This document shows positions 1 to 14,209 of a stretch of 64,000 bases of DNA, piece by piece. Location of the stretch: assembly GCF_019393635.1 (NCBI RefSeq), contig NC_057861.1, positions 379,527,815 through 379,591,814 on the forward strand, written 5' to 3'. A program made the position numbers and the translations under genes. Each line of letters starts with the position of its first letter. Positions within the stretch are counted from its first letter, which is position 1. Source of the DNA: Dromiciops gliroides (lineage: Eukaryota > Chordata > Mammalia > Microbiotheria > Microbiotheriidae). The notes beneath the pieces were generated by a model. It did not search any database. It worked only from the letters and a program-made list of their open reading frames with translations, and had not been told where the DNA came from.

Positions 1-1125
1 TGGTAGTTTCATATGTAACAACTGGACAATACATAATTATAAAATCTCTAAAACATTCTGAATTTCATTAGACATGTTTTGGGGAACTTCCATTGTTTGA
101 TTTGGTTATTGACAAAGTTACTTAAAGGTTTGTTAAGATGAATTTTTTAGGAGATTTTCCTACTGAGATTTTTCCATCTGAGGAAGAACATCTAACCAGC
201 TTGAGAAAGACTTCTCTGCAATTACACCTGAAACCACACCGAGAATACAGACCTGCATCAAGATGATGGCCCAGAGACTTAAATCAACATTTTCCTATTT
301 GTTTCCCTTTTTCCTGCTCCCTTTTTCCTGTCGATGTGTCATTCATTTTTTTTTATTCTCCTTCATATTGTTAATCATCATAAGTCCCATAGTTAAGAGT
401 CCTTTGTAAAATATTTGTAATATTAGTTATTGCTTCTTTAAGGAAACTATTTTAGCTTCTTAATGGAGCACACAGGGGATTGTGAGAAAATAATTATTGA
501 TAATTTATTTCTTGGGGGACTAGAAATGTAAGCTTTCTCTTCACCTCCATTTGCTTCTTTGGGACCAGCACAAGAGCCCATGGGTGGATTGATAGAAATG
601 GAGATTGAAACCATACCTATTTGAAAGTGCCTTTCCCCACAGGGTGTCTGTCTTTCACTCCACCCTGACTTCATCACAGTAAAACTCATTTTAATATGGA
701 CCACCCTCAGGTCACATCAACAAATGGAATTGAATGATTCTAGCTAATTAGCTAGAATCATTGGTGTGTAAGAGCCACCTCTATCAAAGGGGGAAAGTGA
801 CTGGACTGCAGGAAGTTTGAGTTCTTGCACCTGGGAACCTCTTGAATGAGCTACACACCCTCTCCTCTCCTGCTTGACAAAATGTGCTGGGTATGTAACT
901 ACTGGGGAAGTCAGTCAGACACGTGGTCAAAATTTTAGTAATATGTGATCTTAATTAATAATAAATGCTTACTGCCAAGATTGGTACAACAACCTTTAAT
1001 TTATAAGTAGCAATATTTTCATAAACCCCAACCTAGTTCCTCAATAATTTAGACAGAAACAGGCTAGTACCAAAATATTTTAAAGGACATACTATAGACA
1101 TCAAAATATTATTGAGAATTAGAAG
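1..1125. other. AT-rich spacer, no gene recognised
   Basis: No open frame here has the length or composition of a coding exon, and I recognise no repeat family. The only structured element is the perfect palindrome at 733-762, listed separately. The stretch could hold an old decayed transposon that I cannot name. Confidence 0.5.
733..762. repeat. Perfect 30-bp palindrome
   Basis: The left arm AATGATTCTAGCTAA is followed without a spacer by its exact reverse complement TTAGCTAGAATCATT. The flanking G on each side breaks the symmetry, so the palindrome is exactly 15 + 15. It is AT-rich (8 G/C of 30) and centred on TAATTA, a homeodomain-type core. It could be a chance inverted duplication, the joined ends of a lost element, or a dimeric protein site. 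Confidence 0.9.
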
Positions 1126-1139
1126 AAAAGTTATATTGA

Positions 1140-1291
1140 GGGGCAGCTATGTGGTGCAGTGGATAGAGCACTGACCCTGGAGTCAGGAGGACCTGAGTTC
1201 AAATCTGGCCTCAGACACTTAACACTTACTAGCTGTGGGACCCTGGGCAAGTCACTTAACCCCAATTGCCTCACTAAAAAAAAAAAGAAAA
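1140..1291 (+). mobile_element. tRNA-derived SINE (WSINE1-like), full length
   Basis: The copy runs from GGGGCAGCTATGTGG through an A-box-like region, a B-box-like GAGTTCAAATC and the tail CCCCAATTGCCTCACT to an A-rich tail. It is flanked by a perfect 14-bp duplication AAAAGTTATATTGA (1126-1139 and 1292-1305), as expected for L1-mediated target-primed insertion. The tail and the TTAACACTTACT core put it in the AACAC/CAATTGCC subtype. WSINE1 is my best family name from memory. Confidence 0.9.
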
Positions 1292-1305
1292 AAAAGTTAT
1301 ATTGA

Positions 1306-2020
1306 AATTGGACAACTAGTTCAACTATACATTATCCTCTAATTTGAGTCCCCTGCCTTCTTGTCTTTATATATATATATATATATATAGTCTTCAGGAA
1401 TAAAGGAATTCTTCCTAGAAGGATGTAGGGTTCCTGTATAAACTCTTGTTTTCTACAACTTGGCTTACAATACTATACTCCCCCAGAATAGGTGTGGATG
1501 TAAATAGATTAAGTTCTTTTCTAGAATTTGGTTTATATCCAAGGGAAGGCTTGGGGCCCATGCTGAGATATCTGTGGGGGAAAACACAACCCTTAATGAG
1601 TTCAGTTGTGGGGAATAATAATTAACATAATGGGAATCAGTTCAATGATAAGTTGTATTGACAAGTGATAGGGAGAATAGGAGAACAGAAAGGATTATGG
1701 GATAGTCTGAAGGAGATATGATATACAACTGACATAAAGATGGCACTGTTTTGGGAAGTACAGAAACATGGGTCTACTAAGCTGGAATGAAGTGTGCTAT
1801 GTGCCTTTTTTGGAATGGGATAATTCTACTCTCCATGAGAGAATATGTAAATCTAGGATATTTGCAAACCAGGGCTCAAGATGCAAAACATGTTATGATG
1901 GTATACAGTTACAAGGGGTAAAAAGCACTGGCAAAGATACTTTGGGGCACACAACTACACTAATCTCAAAAATCTTACTTCCAGTAGTTTAATTGATAAT
2001 GTTGATAATGTTTGGTGTGT
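1306..2020. other. Spacer with short (TA)n, no gene recognised
   Basis: This contains an (AT)n microsatellite at about 1368-1389. The rest shows no recognised repeat and no plausible exon. The longest open stretch (1768-1992) has no family resemblance and looks like chance. Confidence 0.5.
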
Positions 2021-2024
2021 GTGT

Positions 2025-4475
<2,451 letters not shown>

Positions 4476-4718
4476 GAATATGTCTATTATAACAGTTAAA
4501 TTGTAGTCAAAATCAACTTTAAAAGCCTTTGCTACTCTTATCATGACAATAACTCAAGACAATTCCAAAAGATTCATTATGAAAAGTACTATCTCCTTTC
4601 AGGAGAAAACTAATGAGTTCTGATTGAACACTAGAGCATAATAGTTCTATTAACTTCATTTTACTTACTTTTTTTTCAACATAGCTAATATAGAGTTGTG
4701 AAAATTTCTAAGTAAAAG

Positions 4719-5301
4719 TGTTAGATAAAGAAAAACCAAGTCTCCAAGCCAAAGAAAATGGGTTTATTTAGAGAGGAATTCTGTCTCACAATAAAGCTAG
4801 TCTCAGGTCTAGGACCCAAAGGCCTTGAGCCTCAGGATATAAGGGTATTTATGCACAATAAGCTCCTCCCACAATATTAATACAATCCAAGTTGTACATG
4901 TACAATAATTATGCAGTAGAGAGAAAGAAATCATCAGTCTTTCATCATCCAATTGGCCAGACTGTTGGATTTCATTTTCTCACCATAAATGATGACATTT
5001 TGATGGCATTCCATTAAGTTGACCACTGAGTTGATTGACATTAGACTGTCTAGCTGTCTACCATATTAATTTTCCAACTCTTTTTTTAACTCTGATTGAT
5101 CCCTTTCAGCTAAGAAGTTACTATTTTTGGTATTTGACCTTTAAGCTGATTGGTAGAAACCTAACCACAATTGGAACTGAGTTGATGGTTATCAGCTATG
5201 CAGTTTCCAGACCAGTCTAAAATATAGCATGTATATCAGCTCTACCAATATCTATCTTACTCCATTATTATTTGTTTAAGCTACTAAAGAATACCTAAAC
5301 A
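4719..5301 (-). mobile_element. Solo-LTR-like fossil of an endogenous retrovirus
   Basis: On the minus strand the element shows an LTR layout: a TATA-like CATAAATACC, then about 95 bases further AATAAACCC, then about 40 bases to a terminal TAACA. The plus-strand ends are TGTTAG (4719) and CTAAACA (to 5301), a short imperfect terminal inverted repeat. No internal viral region that I can recognise adjoins it, so it looks like a solo LTR. The family is not resolved (the class I-like spacing is an inference), and no clear target duplication was seen. It looks old. Confidence 0.55.
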
Positions 5302-5554
5302 TGTTCTATTGAAGTTTCTATATTATAAATTGATTACTACCATAATTAAATCACTTATATCTAATGGGTAGGGAAAATCTCACTCACATTAAAAATATAT
5401 TTTGTAGGACTTCACACATATGATAGATATCATATTGCTTGCCTTCTAATGAGCATTGAAAGCCTGGAGAAAGAGAATTTGTAATTCTAAACTTGATTAA
5501 CTCCATTCCATCTGGCCCTTTCTCTTTCTCTCCTCAGGTTCCAAATCTTTTCTA

Positions 5555-5838
5555 TCAGAAAAGAGTTGCTATAAATATTTGTTTATACATATGAATCCTG
5601 TTCCTTTTATATATCTTTTTATATACAGACCTAGTAGTAGTGTTAGCTTAAAGGGTATTCATGGCTTTAGAGACTTTTGAAAATAGTTCCAAATTTCTCT
5701 ATAGCATGGTAGAATCAGTCCACAACTGTACCAACAGTGCATTAATGTCTCATTTTCCACATATCTCCTACAAGACTTGTTTTTTCCTCTATTTTCCTAT
5801 TATCCAATCTAATGGGTATAAGGTAGTACCCAGAACAA
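5555..5838 (-). mobile_element. L1 ORF2 C-terminal fragment
   Basis: The reverse-strand L1 motif block found at 33000-33270 and 60160-60420 recurs here. It includes GTTGCTATAAATATTTGT, the TGCATTAATGTCTC segment and the ATAAGGTAGTACC segment. Both ends are truncated. Confidence 0.75.
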
Positions 5839-6450
5839 GGGGAAAGCCCAGGCAATGGATATGGAAATGATGCATTGCATTAATCATGAGACTATGTTGC
5901 CCATATGACAATCCACTGTAGTGGCCTTGGGCAGCAGAACTAGATCACAATATTATAATCAATGCCAGAATCATCTTTCTTAGGCACTGGCCCAAAGAAA
6001 TTCTATTCAGTTGGCCTATCCATGATGGAAGTATGGAAAATTCCCAGGTCTTTATTGACTGCCTTAACTTGGTAGAGAGATACCAAAAGGATATAGAAAC
6101 CCACTGAGAGAATTAATATTATATTATATTTATAATGCATTATTGTAATTTACCCTTTCCTCTTTCTATTTTCTGCAAATGCCCAACTTCTGTAAAGGTC
6201 AGTCAGTCTCTAAAGGGCATGGCTGATTGATCAGATTGCTCCTGGTCCTCAAGGCACATGATCCTCAATTTTGGGCAGGACCCTACCCAACTAGGAGACC
6301 TACTTTCTGTTAATAGTATAAACAAAATTTATTCTGGACTAGCCATTATCTTGGGGTTTTTGTTTGTTTATTTGGTATGTTTACCTTTAATAGTCAAATA
6401 GTTGCCAAAATTTACTCAAAGCAAAACACTTATTGAAATGACATGGTATA

Positions 6451-6486
6451 GGGGCAGCTAGGTGGTGCAGTGGATAGAGCACCGGC
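6451..6486 (+). mobile_element. SINE head fragment (WSINE1-like)
   Basis: The first 36 bases of the SINE, GGGGCAGCTAGGTGGTGCAG onward, are well conserved. The sequence then ends abruptly at CACCGGCATAAAG. This is a 3'-truncated copy, which is unusual because L1-mobilised SINEs normally lose the 5' end, so a later deletion is likely. Confidence 0.8.
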
Positions 6487-6569
6487 ATAAAGTGGTTACA
6501 AAGCACTCACCCTATAAATCTAAGATGTCCTCTCCCACAAATACATACATTATCAAACTAAAGAGTAAT

Positions 6570-6640
6570 TATATATATATATATATATCTTTATCTATAT
6601 CTTTATCTATATCTTTATCTATATCTATGTCTATATATAG
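6570..6640. repeat. TA and CTTTATCTATAT microsatellite
   Basis: A (TA)n run is followed by about four tandem copies of the 12-mer CTTTATCTATAT and degenerate variants. The ISLSISLSI-type translation across it is a repeat artefact. Confidence 0.9.
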
Positions 6641-7512
6641 TACTATAGTAGAGATAGCCATTATTTTGGAAAAAAGGAAGCCATGTCCTTGGTCCATTCC
6701 ATTAGAGGTTAGGGAGACCCAGCTCATGAAGGAGAAAACTAATCAAAAGAGTCTGAATGGAAATGGTTTCTTCTGCACAGATTCCTGAAGGTTTCTGAGT
6801 CTCATGATCAAGCCATGTTCTCAGGTGGAGGGGTTTAAGACTTTTAGCCCACCTCCTCATTAAATGTCCATCAATCAAGGTTGATTTTTACTTGTCAGGG
6901 GAAATTCCCTTTCCGAAGTAATTTAAGGCATTTCAGAGTTTCCCTCTGGATGTTTGGTTACTGAGAGAAACTACTGACCATCAATTCATAGATTGCTGGC
7001 TAGCCTGATTAATAAATTAATTATTAATTACCCAGAAACTCTCAGGATCTTCACTGATCCTACTATGTATATTTGAATGGCACATTGGGAGTTGTGACAA
7101 TACATCTGAATCCCTGGAAAAATAAGAGTAGGGGAAGAGATAAGGAGAGCCCAAACCAAAATAGCATAGGGACTCGGATTCAAAAAAGGAACCAGCCTGA
7201 AAAGTAAAAACTCCAGGACAGAAGTAGAAAAAATCAGGAATCTACCTTTCAGGACACCTTATACTAGAACCCTGGGGAAATGGGAGTACCCAATTGGATA
7301 ATCTTAGGTTGCAGGCTTGCAAATACTAGACAAGTTGTAGTCAGGGAAACAGAAAATCTCAAGGACCACTCAAGGCCCACTCATGCACATATGGAAATGA
7401 CATTTACAAGAGAATTCCTACTAGTGACTTAGCAGTCCCTCATAGGGCCCCACCTGGGAAAAATTTCCCCTTTACTACCCTTTCTGTTTCCTGAGGCCCT
7501 ATGTGATATAGG

Positions 7513-7935
7513 GGTGTTAACCTGGCAATTAAGGAAACAATCAATATAGGAGAAATAAGGTCTTTAATGGGGCAGAGGAACTATAGTTCATGGTATCACA
7601 AAGCTTGGTAGCTAGGAATATCCAAAGATGGGAACTGAGGACAGGGTTTTTATGATGTAACAGAACAGAGGGAGCTATGAAACTGTCCTTGGGAAAAGTA
7701 AGTTTCTCAGAGACAGAAACTATTTAATGTAAGTGAATCTTTTTACATAATAACCTAAAGTCCAGGAAGTAAGCTTGGAAATCTTTGGTAGGGGATAGTT
7801 TTTTGAGGGGAGATCCATAAGCAAAAGTCTGGAAAGATTGGTCAGCCCAAGACAATTCATTTGTCTCGGAAAAAGCGGACTGGGTGGAGAATCAGTTCTC
7901 AGTAAATTTTTTATTTCTCAGGGGCATAAGTAACT
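7513..7935 (-). mobile_element. Possible second LTR fossil
   Basis: On the minus strand a TATA-like CATAAAAACC lies about 80 bases before ATTAAAGACC, followed by about 50 bases to GTTAACACC. This is the spacing of an LTR promoter, polyadenylation signal and U5. It does not resemble the 4719 element. Boundaries are approximate and the family is unknown. Confidence 0.35.
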
Positions 7936-7989
7936 GTCATGCCTGGAAACCTATCCATACATCAAAGAACCCCAATACAGTTGCAGAAA

Positions 7990-8560
7990 TATGAAGTACT
8001 TACCATCCCCTGTCTCACAGAATTCCCTATGTTACCATGGTGATCATCCTACATACTGGCATCCACTTTTACCTCACACCTGTACTACTGCATTAGTATT
8101 CCACTTGGTCTCTGTACCTAAAATCTATCTCTACTACACAGCACTGTCAATCTAAATATCAAAATTCCTTAAGTACAGGTCTGACCATGTCACATACCCC
8201 CATTCAATTAACTCCAAAGGTTCCCTATTATCTCCACAATAAAAAGTTGTGGACTAGTTGACTTTAAAATTTTTTGTAACTTGCTTCTTTTTACCTTTTT
8301 TAGTCACTTCACTCACTTCCACATACTTTACAATCTGGTGAACTATACTCTTTGCTGTTCCTCACACAAGACACTTGATTTCCAGATTAAGTTTTCAGCA
8401 ACTCTCCTCAGGCCTGGAATGTGCTCACTTCTAATTTCCATCTCATGTCTTCCTTTAAGTCTCAAATAAAATATGATCTTTTAAAAGAAACTTTCCAGAT
8501 GTCCCTTAATGTTGACACCTTCTATCCATGATTATTTGATTATTTTCAATTTATGATCTC
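7990..8560 (+). mobile_element. L2 LINE 3' fragment
   Basis: This matches the ancient L2 3' region. Recognisable blocks are the AAGTACAGGTCTGACCATGT segment, CAATTAACTCCAAAGGTTCC, the CCTCACACAAGACACTTGAT segment and CTTTAAGTCTCAAATAAAA. It is old and diverged, consistent with a pre-marsupial origin. Confidence 0.8.
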
Positions 8561-8571
8561 TTTCTTTTCTA

Positions 8572-8630
8572 ACTCTCTCTCTCAATCTCTCTCTCTCTCT
8601 GTCTATCTCACCCTCTGTCTCTCTCTCTTC
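8572..8630. repeat. (TC)n simple repeat
   Basis: This is an imperfect CT-rich microsatellite just after the L2 fragment. Confidence 0.85.
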
Positions 8631-8699
8631 TCATTTTAGGAAGTTGATAAGAATTGGACTTCTGCTTTTTTGGGATACTAATTTACCCAAAATCAAAGC

Positions 8700-9130
8700 A
8701 TATGACTTGTAGGAGACCTTAGAGGCTTTTTAGTTCAAATTATTCCTGATCAGTAATCTATATAACATTATTAACAAATCATTATCCAACCTTTCATTGA
8801 AGATGTCCAATGAGGGGAAACCTACTAACTTACAAGGTTTCCTATTCCCCTTGAAAAGCTTTATTGTTAGGAAGTTCCCACCTTCACATCCCCTTTCCCA
8901 GGTCAAATTTAAATGTATCTCTATAACTTTTAATTATTGCTCCTAGCTCTCTATCCGCTTTTATTAGTCAAAACACATTGAATCCTTCTTTACATGAGGA
9001 ATTTTAATTCTTGTATTGCATCCTATTTTCTTCAACCTGCCTTCATTATGGACTGTAGGCCTTTAACAATATTAATTTTCTTCCTCTAGATAGCCTCAAG
9101 GTTTATTCAATTCCTTAAAAGAACATCCAA
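8700..9130 (+). mobile_element. L3/CR1-type LINE 3' fragment
   Basis: The block order is that of the CR1-related L3 3' region: the ATTGTTAGGAAGTTCCCACC segment, ATTGCTCCTAGCTCT, then a CTTCAACCTGCC-like segment. A second fragment of the same family is at 48310-48480. Confidence 0.6.
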
Positions 9131-9269
9131 TGCATTAAAATTTTCCTTATTAATAATAATTCATTTTGGATTTCATTAGCCAATTGAAGTTAATCTTATT
9201 GGCCCGTGGTTTACAGACACTATTCTATTAGCCGTCTTTGTTTTCTCTGTCAGTGGGTTTTTGTTTGTT

Positions 9270-9495
9270 TCTTTAAAGGAGGACAATTTGTAGCTAAGTG
9301 GAATAGAGGTTAGTGTATTGAATTCAAAGTCAGGAAGCAAGTCACTTAACCTGCATCAGTCTTGGTTTCTTAATTGGTAAAAAGTAAGAAGGATTTACTT
9401 CCCGGGTTGACATGTGGATTCAACCAGACAACATATTTGAATACCCCCACCAAAAATACTGTAAAGCTCTATAAATGTTAGACATTATTTTCTTT
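9270..9495 (+). mobile_element. MIR-family SINE
   Basis: An attenuated tRNA-like head is followed by CAAGTCACTTAACCTGCATC, then CTGTAAAGCTCTATAAATGT and TAGACATTATT, the characteristic MIR 3' end. Confidence 0.7.
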
Positions 9496-9894
9496 CTCTT
9501 TGCCCCCCATTGTCAAGGATCTTTCAAAAACTGTTAATGATAACTCTATAATAATGTTTCCCAGTTCTTCCAAGGCACTATGCTGTAGTTCATCTAAGCT
9601 TTATTTTTTGATGTTGTAAAGAGCAACAAAGTTCCCTCTCATTTACTTATTTATTCAAGGTGCCAATTGTCTCAGCTATTTTTATTCATTTCTTTCAAAT
9701 TTCCAAATTATTCTCTTCAGAAGAGAAAAAAGGAAATAAAATAACTTAACTGCAGCTCAGACTTATTCATGAGTTATAATCATTGTTGTATGTACTCCAT
9801 TTTTATTTTAGAAATTGTATGGACATTTTTTGAAATATTTTTTCATGTTTTGCATATGGTCATACTTTGTGAATTTTATGAAAAAAATAAGACA

Positions 9895-10040
9895 ACTTGA
9901 GACAAAGGAAGGAGAAAAAAGAGAAAGAGGGAACAAGGAAATAAATGAAGGAAAGAAGGAAGGAAACATAAAAGGAAGAGGGAAGGAGGAAAGGAGAACA
10001 AAAAAGAGGAAAAGGGAAAGCTAAGAAGGAAGAGAAACAA
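9895..10040. repeat. Purine-rich (GGAA/GAAA) tract
   Basis: About 145 bases are almost entirely A and G on the plus strand, with scattered GGAAGGAA units. The 69-residue frame across it (KEGEKRERGNK type) is compositional, not coding. Confidence 0.85.
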
Positions 10041-10054
10041 AATTTATTAAACCC

Positions 10055-10308
10055 TTTTTTATTGTTGTTCAGTCATTTCTGTTGTGTTTGATTCTTTGTG
10101 ACTCCATTTGATGTTTTCTTGGAAAAGATACTGGAGTGGTTTACCATTTCCTTCTCCAGATCATTTTACAGAAGAGGAACTGACACAAATAGGGTTAAGT
10201 AACTTCCCCAGAGTCACACAGCTAGTAAGTGTCCAAGGCCAGATGTGAATACACTAAGAGGAGTCTTCCTGACTTAGTCCCAGCACTCCATCCCCTGTGC
10301 CACCTACT
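10055..10308 (-). mobile_element. Marsupial SINE, MAR1/WALLSI-type
   Basis: The minus-strand copy contains TGTTGTTCAGTCATTTC, the GATACTGGAGTGGTTTACC segment, TTACAGAAGAGGAACTGAC, then the tRNA-like AGTCACACAGCTAGTAAGTG and a head ending GGTGGCAC-like. It is a longer SINE than the WSINE1 type and shares only the tRNA-like head. The family name is from memory. Confidence 0.7.
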
Positions 10309-10349
10309 TTGTGACAATCCGTATGCTAAATTCCATACATATGTGTGTA

Positions 10350-10545
10350 TGTGTAACCTCATTTATTTCTCAAAAGAACCCTAAGACATAAGTTTATTAT
10401 TCCTAACTTACACTTGAGGGAACTGAGACAGATGAATTGATTTTACTCATTGCCCAATATCATACAGCTAGTAAAAGTAAAAGGTTGGGTTTCATCTCTG
10501 ATCTTCCTGTCTCCAGGTGCAGAACTCAGTTCATTGTGTCACAGT
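10350..10545 (-). mobile_element. MIR-family SINE, old
   Basis: Reading the minus strand gives a diverged MIR core. The plus strand shows GAGGGAACTGAGACAGATG, CATACAGCTAGTAAAAGT and a GTCTCCAGGTGCAGAACTC segment in the usual order. Confidence 0.6.
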
Positions 10546-12537
10546 TTTAGGAACACTTTACATAAAGTTTTTAGTTTTAGTGTTGCTATTGTTATTGTTT
10601 ATTTGTTTTGGTTTTGTTCACTTTCCTTAGATAAATGAAAGAATAAAAAGATTTCCGATGGCAATTTTGACAGTTCAATGTAAATGTTTTTTCTTCTTCA
10701 TAGGTAAACAAAAACCTCCATCCCTTTAACTTTCTTAATCTTCTTATAATTCCTCTCATCCTCCCACAAAAGAAAAAAAAAACTCTTATGATGTAATTTT
10801 CTTCCTTATTTTTGTGATAAAATCTTTCACAAATTATTCTAGTCAGATTGACTTTTTTTGTTTTTACCTTGTTTTTGTTAAATTCAAAAATTATCACATT
10901 TTTCTTTTTCAGTTGTACCATATAAGGATGTCACATTTATATATATATGCCTTTACATCCTTCTATGTCTATCAATTAGCTATATTCGTTTAAAATGTCC
11001 TCTTTCATTTCCTATGCTTAGTTGAACTAATTTTTAACAGCTACGATAAAACAGATTTAGCTTCAATTTGCATTTGATTCAAGTTTTTCTTTGATGTTCC
11101 CCTTATTAATTTATATTTTAAAACTTAGCAAAGAAGCCTTTTCTTTCAAAATATGACAATTTTATAAGAACTTTTCTAATGAGGCCCAAGCTTTTGTGTT
11201 TCAGCCATTCAATGGCCCACCATTGAAGCTTTTTTTTACTCTTTAAGTGCTTATTTGTTTCCTGGAAGTGAAACCTAATGTGTTTCACGTTATGCCTTTG
11301 CTTAAGGAGAAATTGTGAGAAAGAATATAATTTAACAGATACTGCTTAAGAGTTATCTTCTTAATAAGGCAAGTAGGTATGTATTAGAAAATTGTTCAAA
11401 CCAGTTTTTTTTCCTCGTCTATTCAATAACTTGTACTTCATAAAAATAGACAGTATAGGTTTAAACTCTTATTTTCACTTGAGGTTTCTGATTTTTTCAG
11501 GTCTTGGTATATCATCATTCACAAAGAAATTATGAGATCTATGTAACTGTCACCATAAACACATCTAAATTCCTTTAGCATCTATGTATTTAAGCATCTT
11601 CAATTCCCTTTCCCTTAGGCAACATTGGGTCATAAGGCTAGGTTTCAGGAATGCAAGGTGAAAGTTGGAGCAGAGAGACTGTTTTAAAGCTCTGAAACAT
11701 TCTGTCATTACCTGACAATCTCTAGGGACTTAACAGGTTTTAGGCAAGATTTGCTTTCAACTATCAGCAATGTTCAAAGTATTCTAAGTTAAAATTCTTG
11801 GATCTACAAAAGCAAGGATTTCAAAGTCTAACCTCATTAACAGTAAAAAAAAAAAGTAATTATATCTGAAATGCTTTTTAAAAAATTTCCCTATCATCAT
11901 AAGGAAATAGTGATGGTCATGATTATGGTATTGAATATCCATTTAACTTTGCATTTTAATATTTTGCAAAATATTTTCCTCTAAAAGATCTTGGGAAGAA
12001 TGTAAACTAAATATGATTCTCCTCTGTTTACTGATAAAGATGACCTTTTAGATCATAAGATACAATTCTGCCAAATATAGTTCTAAAAAAAGAAAGGAAA
12101 GATAGAAGAGGAAATAGAAACTGGATAATTCAATCAGTACATTTTCCCTCCTTAATAAATACTATGAATATTTAGATGACTGCCTTCCTCAATCCCAAAC
12201 CCTGTTCTAAAAGTTTAAAACTTCATTTTGCATGTTGACATATCCTCAAGCAACCTTGCTTCTTTGTTTATCATCCTATTCACCTTCCCCACACTTCTGT
12301 CACATACAGGGATGGTCATAACATGTTGTTTCAAGTGTTCTGATTTCACTGTCTATAGCTCTGAAATATGTTTATTGAACCATAAACTTCTTTCCTAGCT
12401 CTCCCTATACCTTATCCCTCCCAACTTCACTGTCAGTCATCACCAGAGTTTACTTTACTCCATATCCCCTTATTCTTTCTCACTATCCCTCTTGCTCTGG
12501 CATTATTTTTCTCTCTTCAAATTATTGATCCTTTTGT
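10546..12537. other. AT-rich single-copy-looking spacer
   Basis: I see no recognisable repeat or exon. The 109-residue open frame on the minus strand (10592-10921) is Lys/Asn/Phe-rich from AT bias and has no domain. This is a reasonable place to look for unique intronic or intergenic sequence. Confidence 0.5.
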
Positions 12538-12550
12538 TAACTACTTCAAC

Positions 12551-12694
12551 GTTTTTTTTGTGAGGCAATTGAGGTTAAGTGACTTGCCCAGGGTCACACA
12601 GCCAGTAAGTGTTAAGGGTCTGAGGCTGGATTTGAACTCAGGTACTCCTGACTCCATAGCCGGTGCTATATCCCCTGCATCATCTAGCTGCCCC
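12551..12694 (-). mobile_element. WSINE1-like SINE
   Basis: The minus-strand copy has the GTGAGGCAATTGAGG tail, a core with GTGTTAAGGGTCTGAGG, and a head at CATCTAGCTGCCCC. A perfect 13-bp duplication TAACTACTTCAAC flanks it (12538-12550 and 12695-12707). It belongs to the AACAC/CAATTGCC subtype. Confidence 0.92.
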
Positions 12695-12984
12695 TAACTA
12701 CTTCAACTTTGCAAAATCCTCTACTCCTAAATCCTTGGTCTTATCCCAATTTATGTTGTTTCAAAGTGCAACCATAGATTTGTGTCTCTCTCAAGATTCT
12801 CAGCTCTGAAATGAGCTGATACATACAGATGGAGGAAATTGGACAAACATGCTGACAGTTCATTTTATATTGCTACATAATCTCATCTGGACTGTCACTG
12901 TTATATCCCAACCTGGTTATCTCAATATTACATTCCCTGTAACATTTCTTTCAATGTTTTTCAAACATAGATATGTAGGTAGAA

Positions 12985-13145
12985 TGGACCTCTTAGGTGA
13001 TTTAGGTCAAAATTTTCATGTTAAAGATGAAGAAATTGAGGCACATGGAATTTAACTTGCCCACAGTATGATACAGATAGTATGTGTCAGAGATTAGATT
13101 TAAACTCAAGTCTTTTGGATTTGAAGCCCATATTCTTTATCCTAT
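12985..13145 (-). mobile_element. MIR-family fragment
   Basis: The plus strand shows AAAGATGAAGAAATTGAGGC, AACTTGCCCACAGTATGATA and a degraded TTAAACTCAAGTC, the reverse complement of the MIR core and head. Confidence 0.55.
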
Positions 13146-14208
13146 TCAACTACCCAACTAATAAAAAAATCTACATTATTACCACCAATCCCTTCCCAGC
13201 AAAGGAACTCACCTCATACTTCTGTAATTCTCAAAACCTGGACAGAACAAAAGATATGTGTCACTTTAAAAATCTCTATAACAAGTTCCTTTTACTTCCC
13301 AGTTCTATATCTCAAATTATCTTAGCATTACCGCCATCCTCTAATCTTTTTTCTCTAGTCCCAAAAGATGAGATGACCTTTTTGCCAATGGTAATGTATC
13401 TTTTTCAACCCTTTACCTTATTCCCTCTCAATCTTCTCAGAGAACTTGTCCCTTTGATCATCCCCTTCCTATTTCTAACTTTCAACATCTCCTATACACT
13501 GACTTCCCCTGTTGCCTTCCAAAATACCCAGACTTCCAAGACCTTTAAAATAGTATAAAACAAAATTTGCTTAGCCATCTGAGCTCCTCAAGCTATCAGC
13601 CTTAGTACCTTTACTTCTAAACAGCCAAACTCCAAGAAAATCTACCTAGATTTCTTACATTCATTTTCTCACCTACTGCTCAATTCTTAACTTTTTATAT
13701 ATGGGACTCTTTGCCTACAGCATTTGCTTTAGTAATAAGTCAAATGATTCATTTTCAATTTCATCTTTTTTAGCTTCTATATAGTGATTGAGGCTGTTGA
13801 CCATGTCTTCTTTTTGCATACTTTTATCTTCCTGATTTTATGTGACACTAAACTTTTATAGTTCTCTTGCTACTCTATCTATTGGTTCTTTGCAGTCTGC
13901 TTTACAGATGTTATCATCTAATTCCCGAACACTGTGTTTGGTTGACTTTTCCTTCTCCCCCCCAAAAAAAAAAACCCTTTCTGTGTTTTTTATAATTTAA
14001 TTTGTACTTACATACCTCTGAGTATGCTATGTATTTTATGTAGAATGTAAGATCTTTAATTGCAAGGAATGTCATTTTTTTATATTTCTTTCCATATTAT
14101 ATAGTATTGTATATGATATATAGTATGGACTCACTCCACTCTACCTCTGTTGCTTTGCCTAGTTTCAATTTCCACAAAGAAGATGATCTTCCCAGATTAA
14201 GGTCATCA
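13146..14208. other. AT-rich spacer, no gene recognised
   Basis: An open frame of 158 codons (13082-13558) has no start context, no domain and a composition rich in Leu, Phe and Pro that fits C/T-rich sequence. I regard it as chance. No other feature is seen. Confidence 0.45.
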
Positions 14209-14209
14209 C

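Larger units (their letters stand above)
5839..7512. other. Unassigned repeat-like and simple-sequence region
   Basis: No exon or intact gene is supported. The region holds a truncated SINE head (6451-6486) and a TA/CTTTATCTATAT microsatellite (6570-6640). The blocks at 5840-6110 and 6780-7510 have the feel of decayed interspersed elements, but I cannot name them. Confidence 0.4.

Noticed and set aside
1140-1291. tRNA gene suggested by A- and B-box-like sequences
   Set aside because: The match is to the tRNA-derived head of a SINE with A-tail and target duplication. No cloverleaf with an anticodon stem is supported here or in the other copies.
13082-13558. 158-codon open frame as a small gene
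   Set aside because: It has no domain or recognisable start context, and its composition follows the local C/T-rich and AT-rich sequence. It begins within a MIR fragment.
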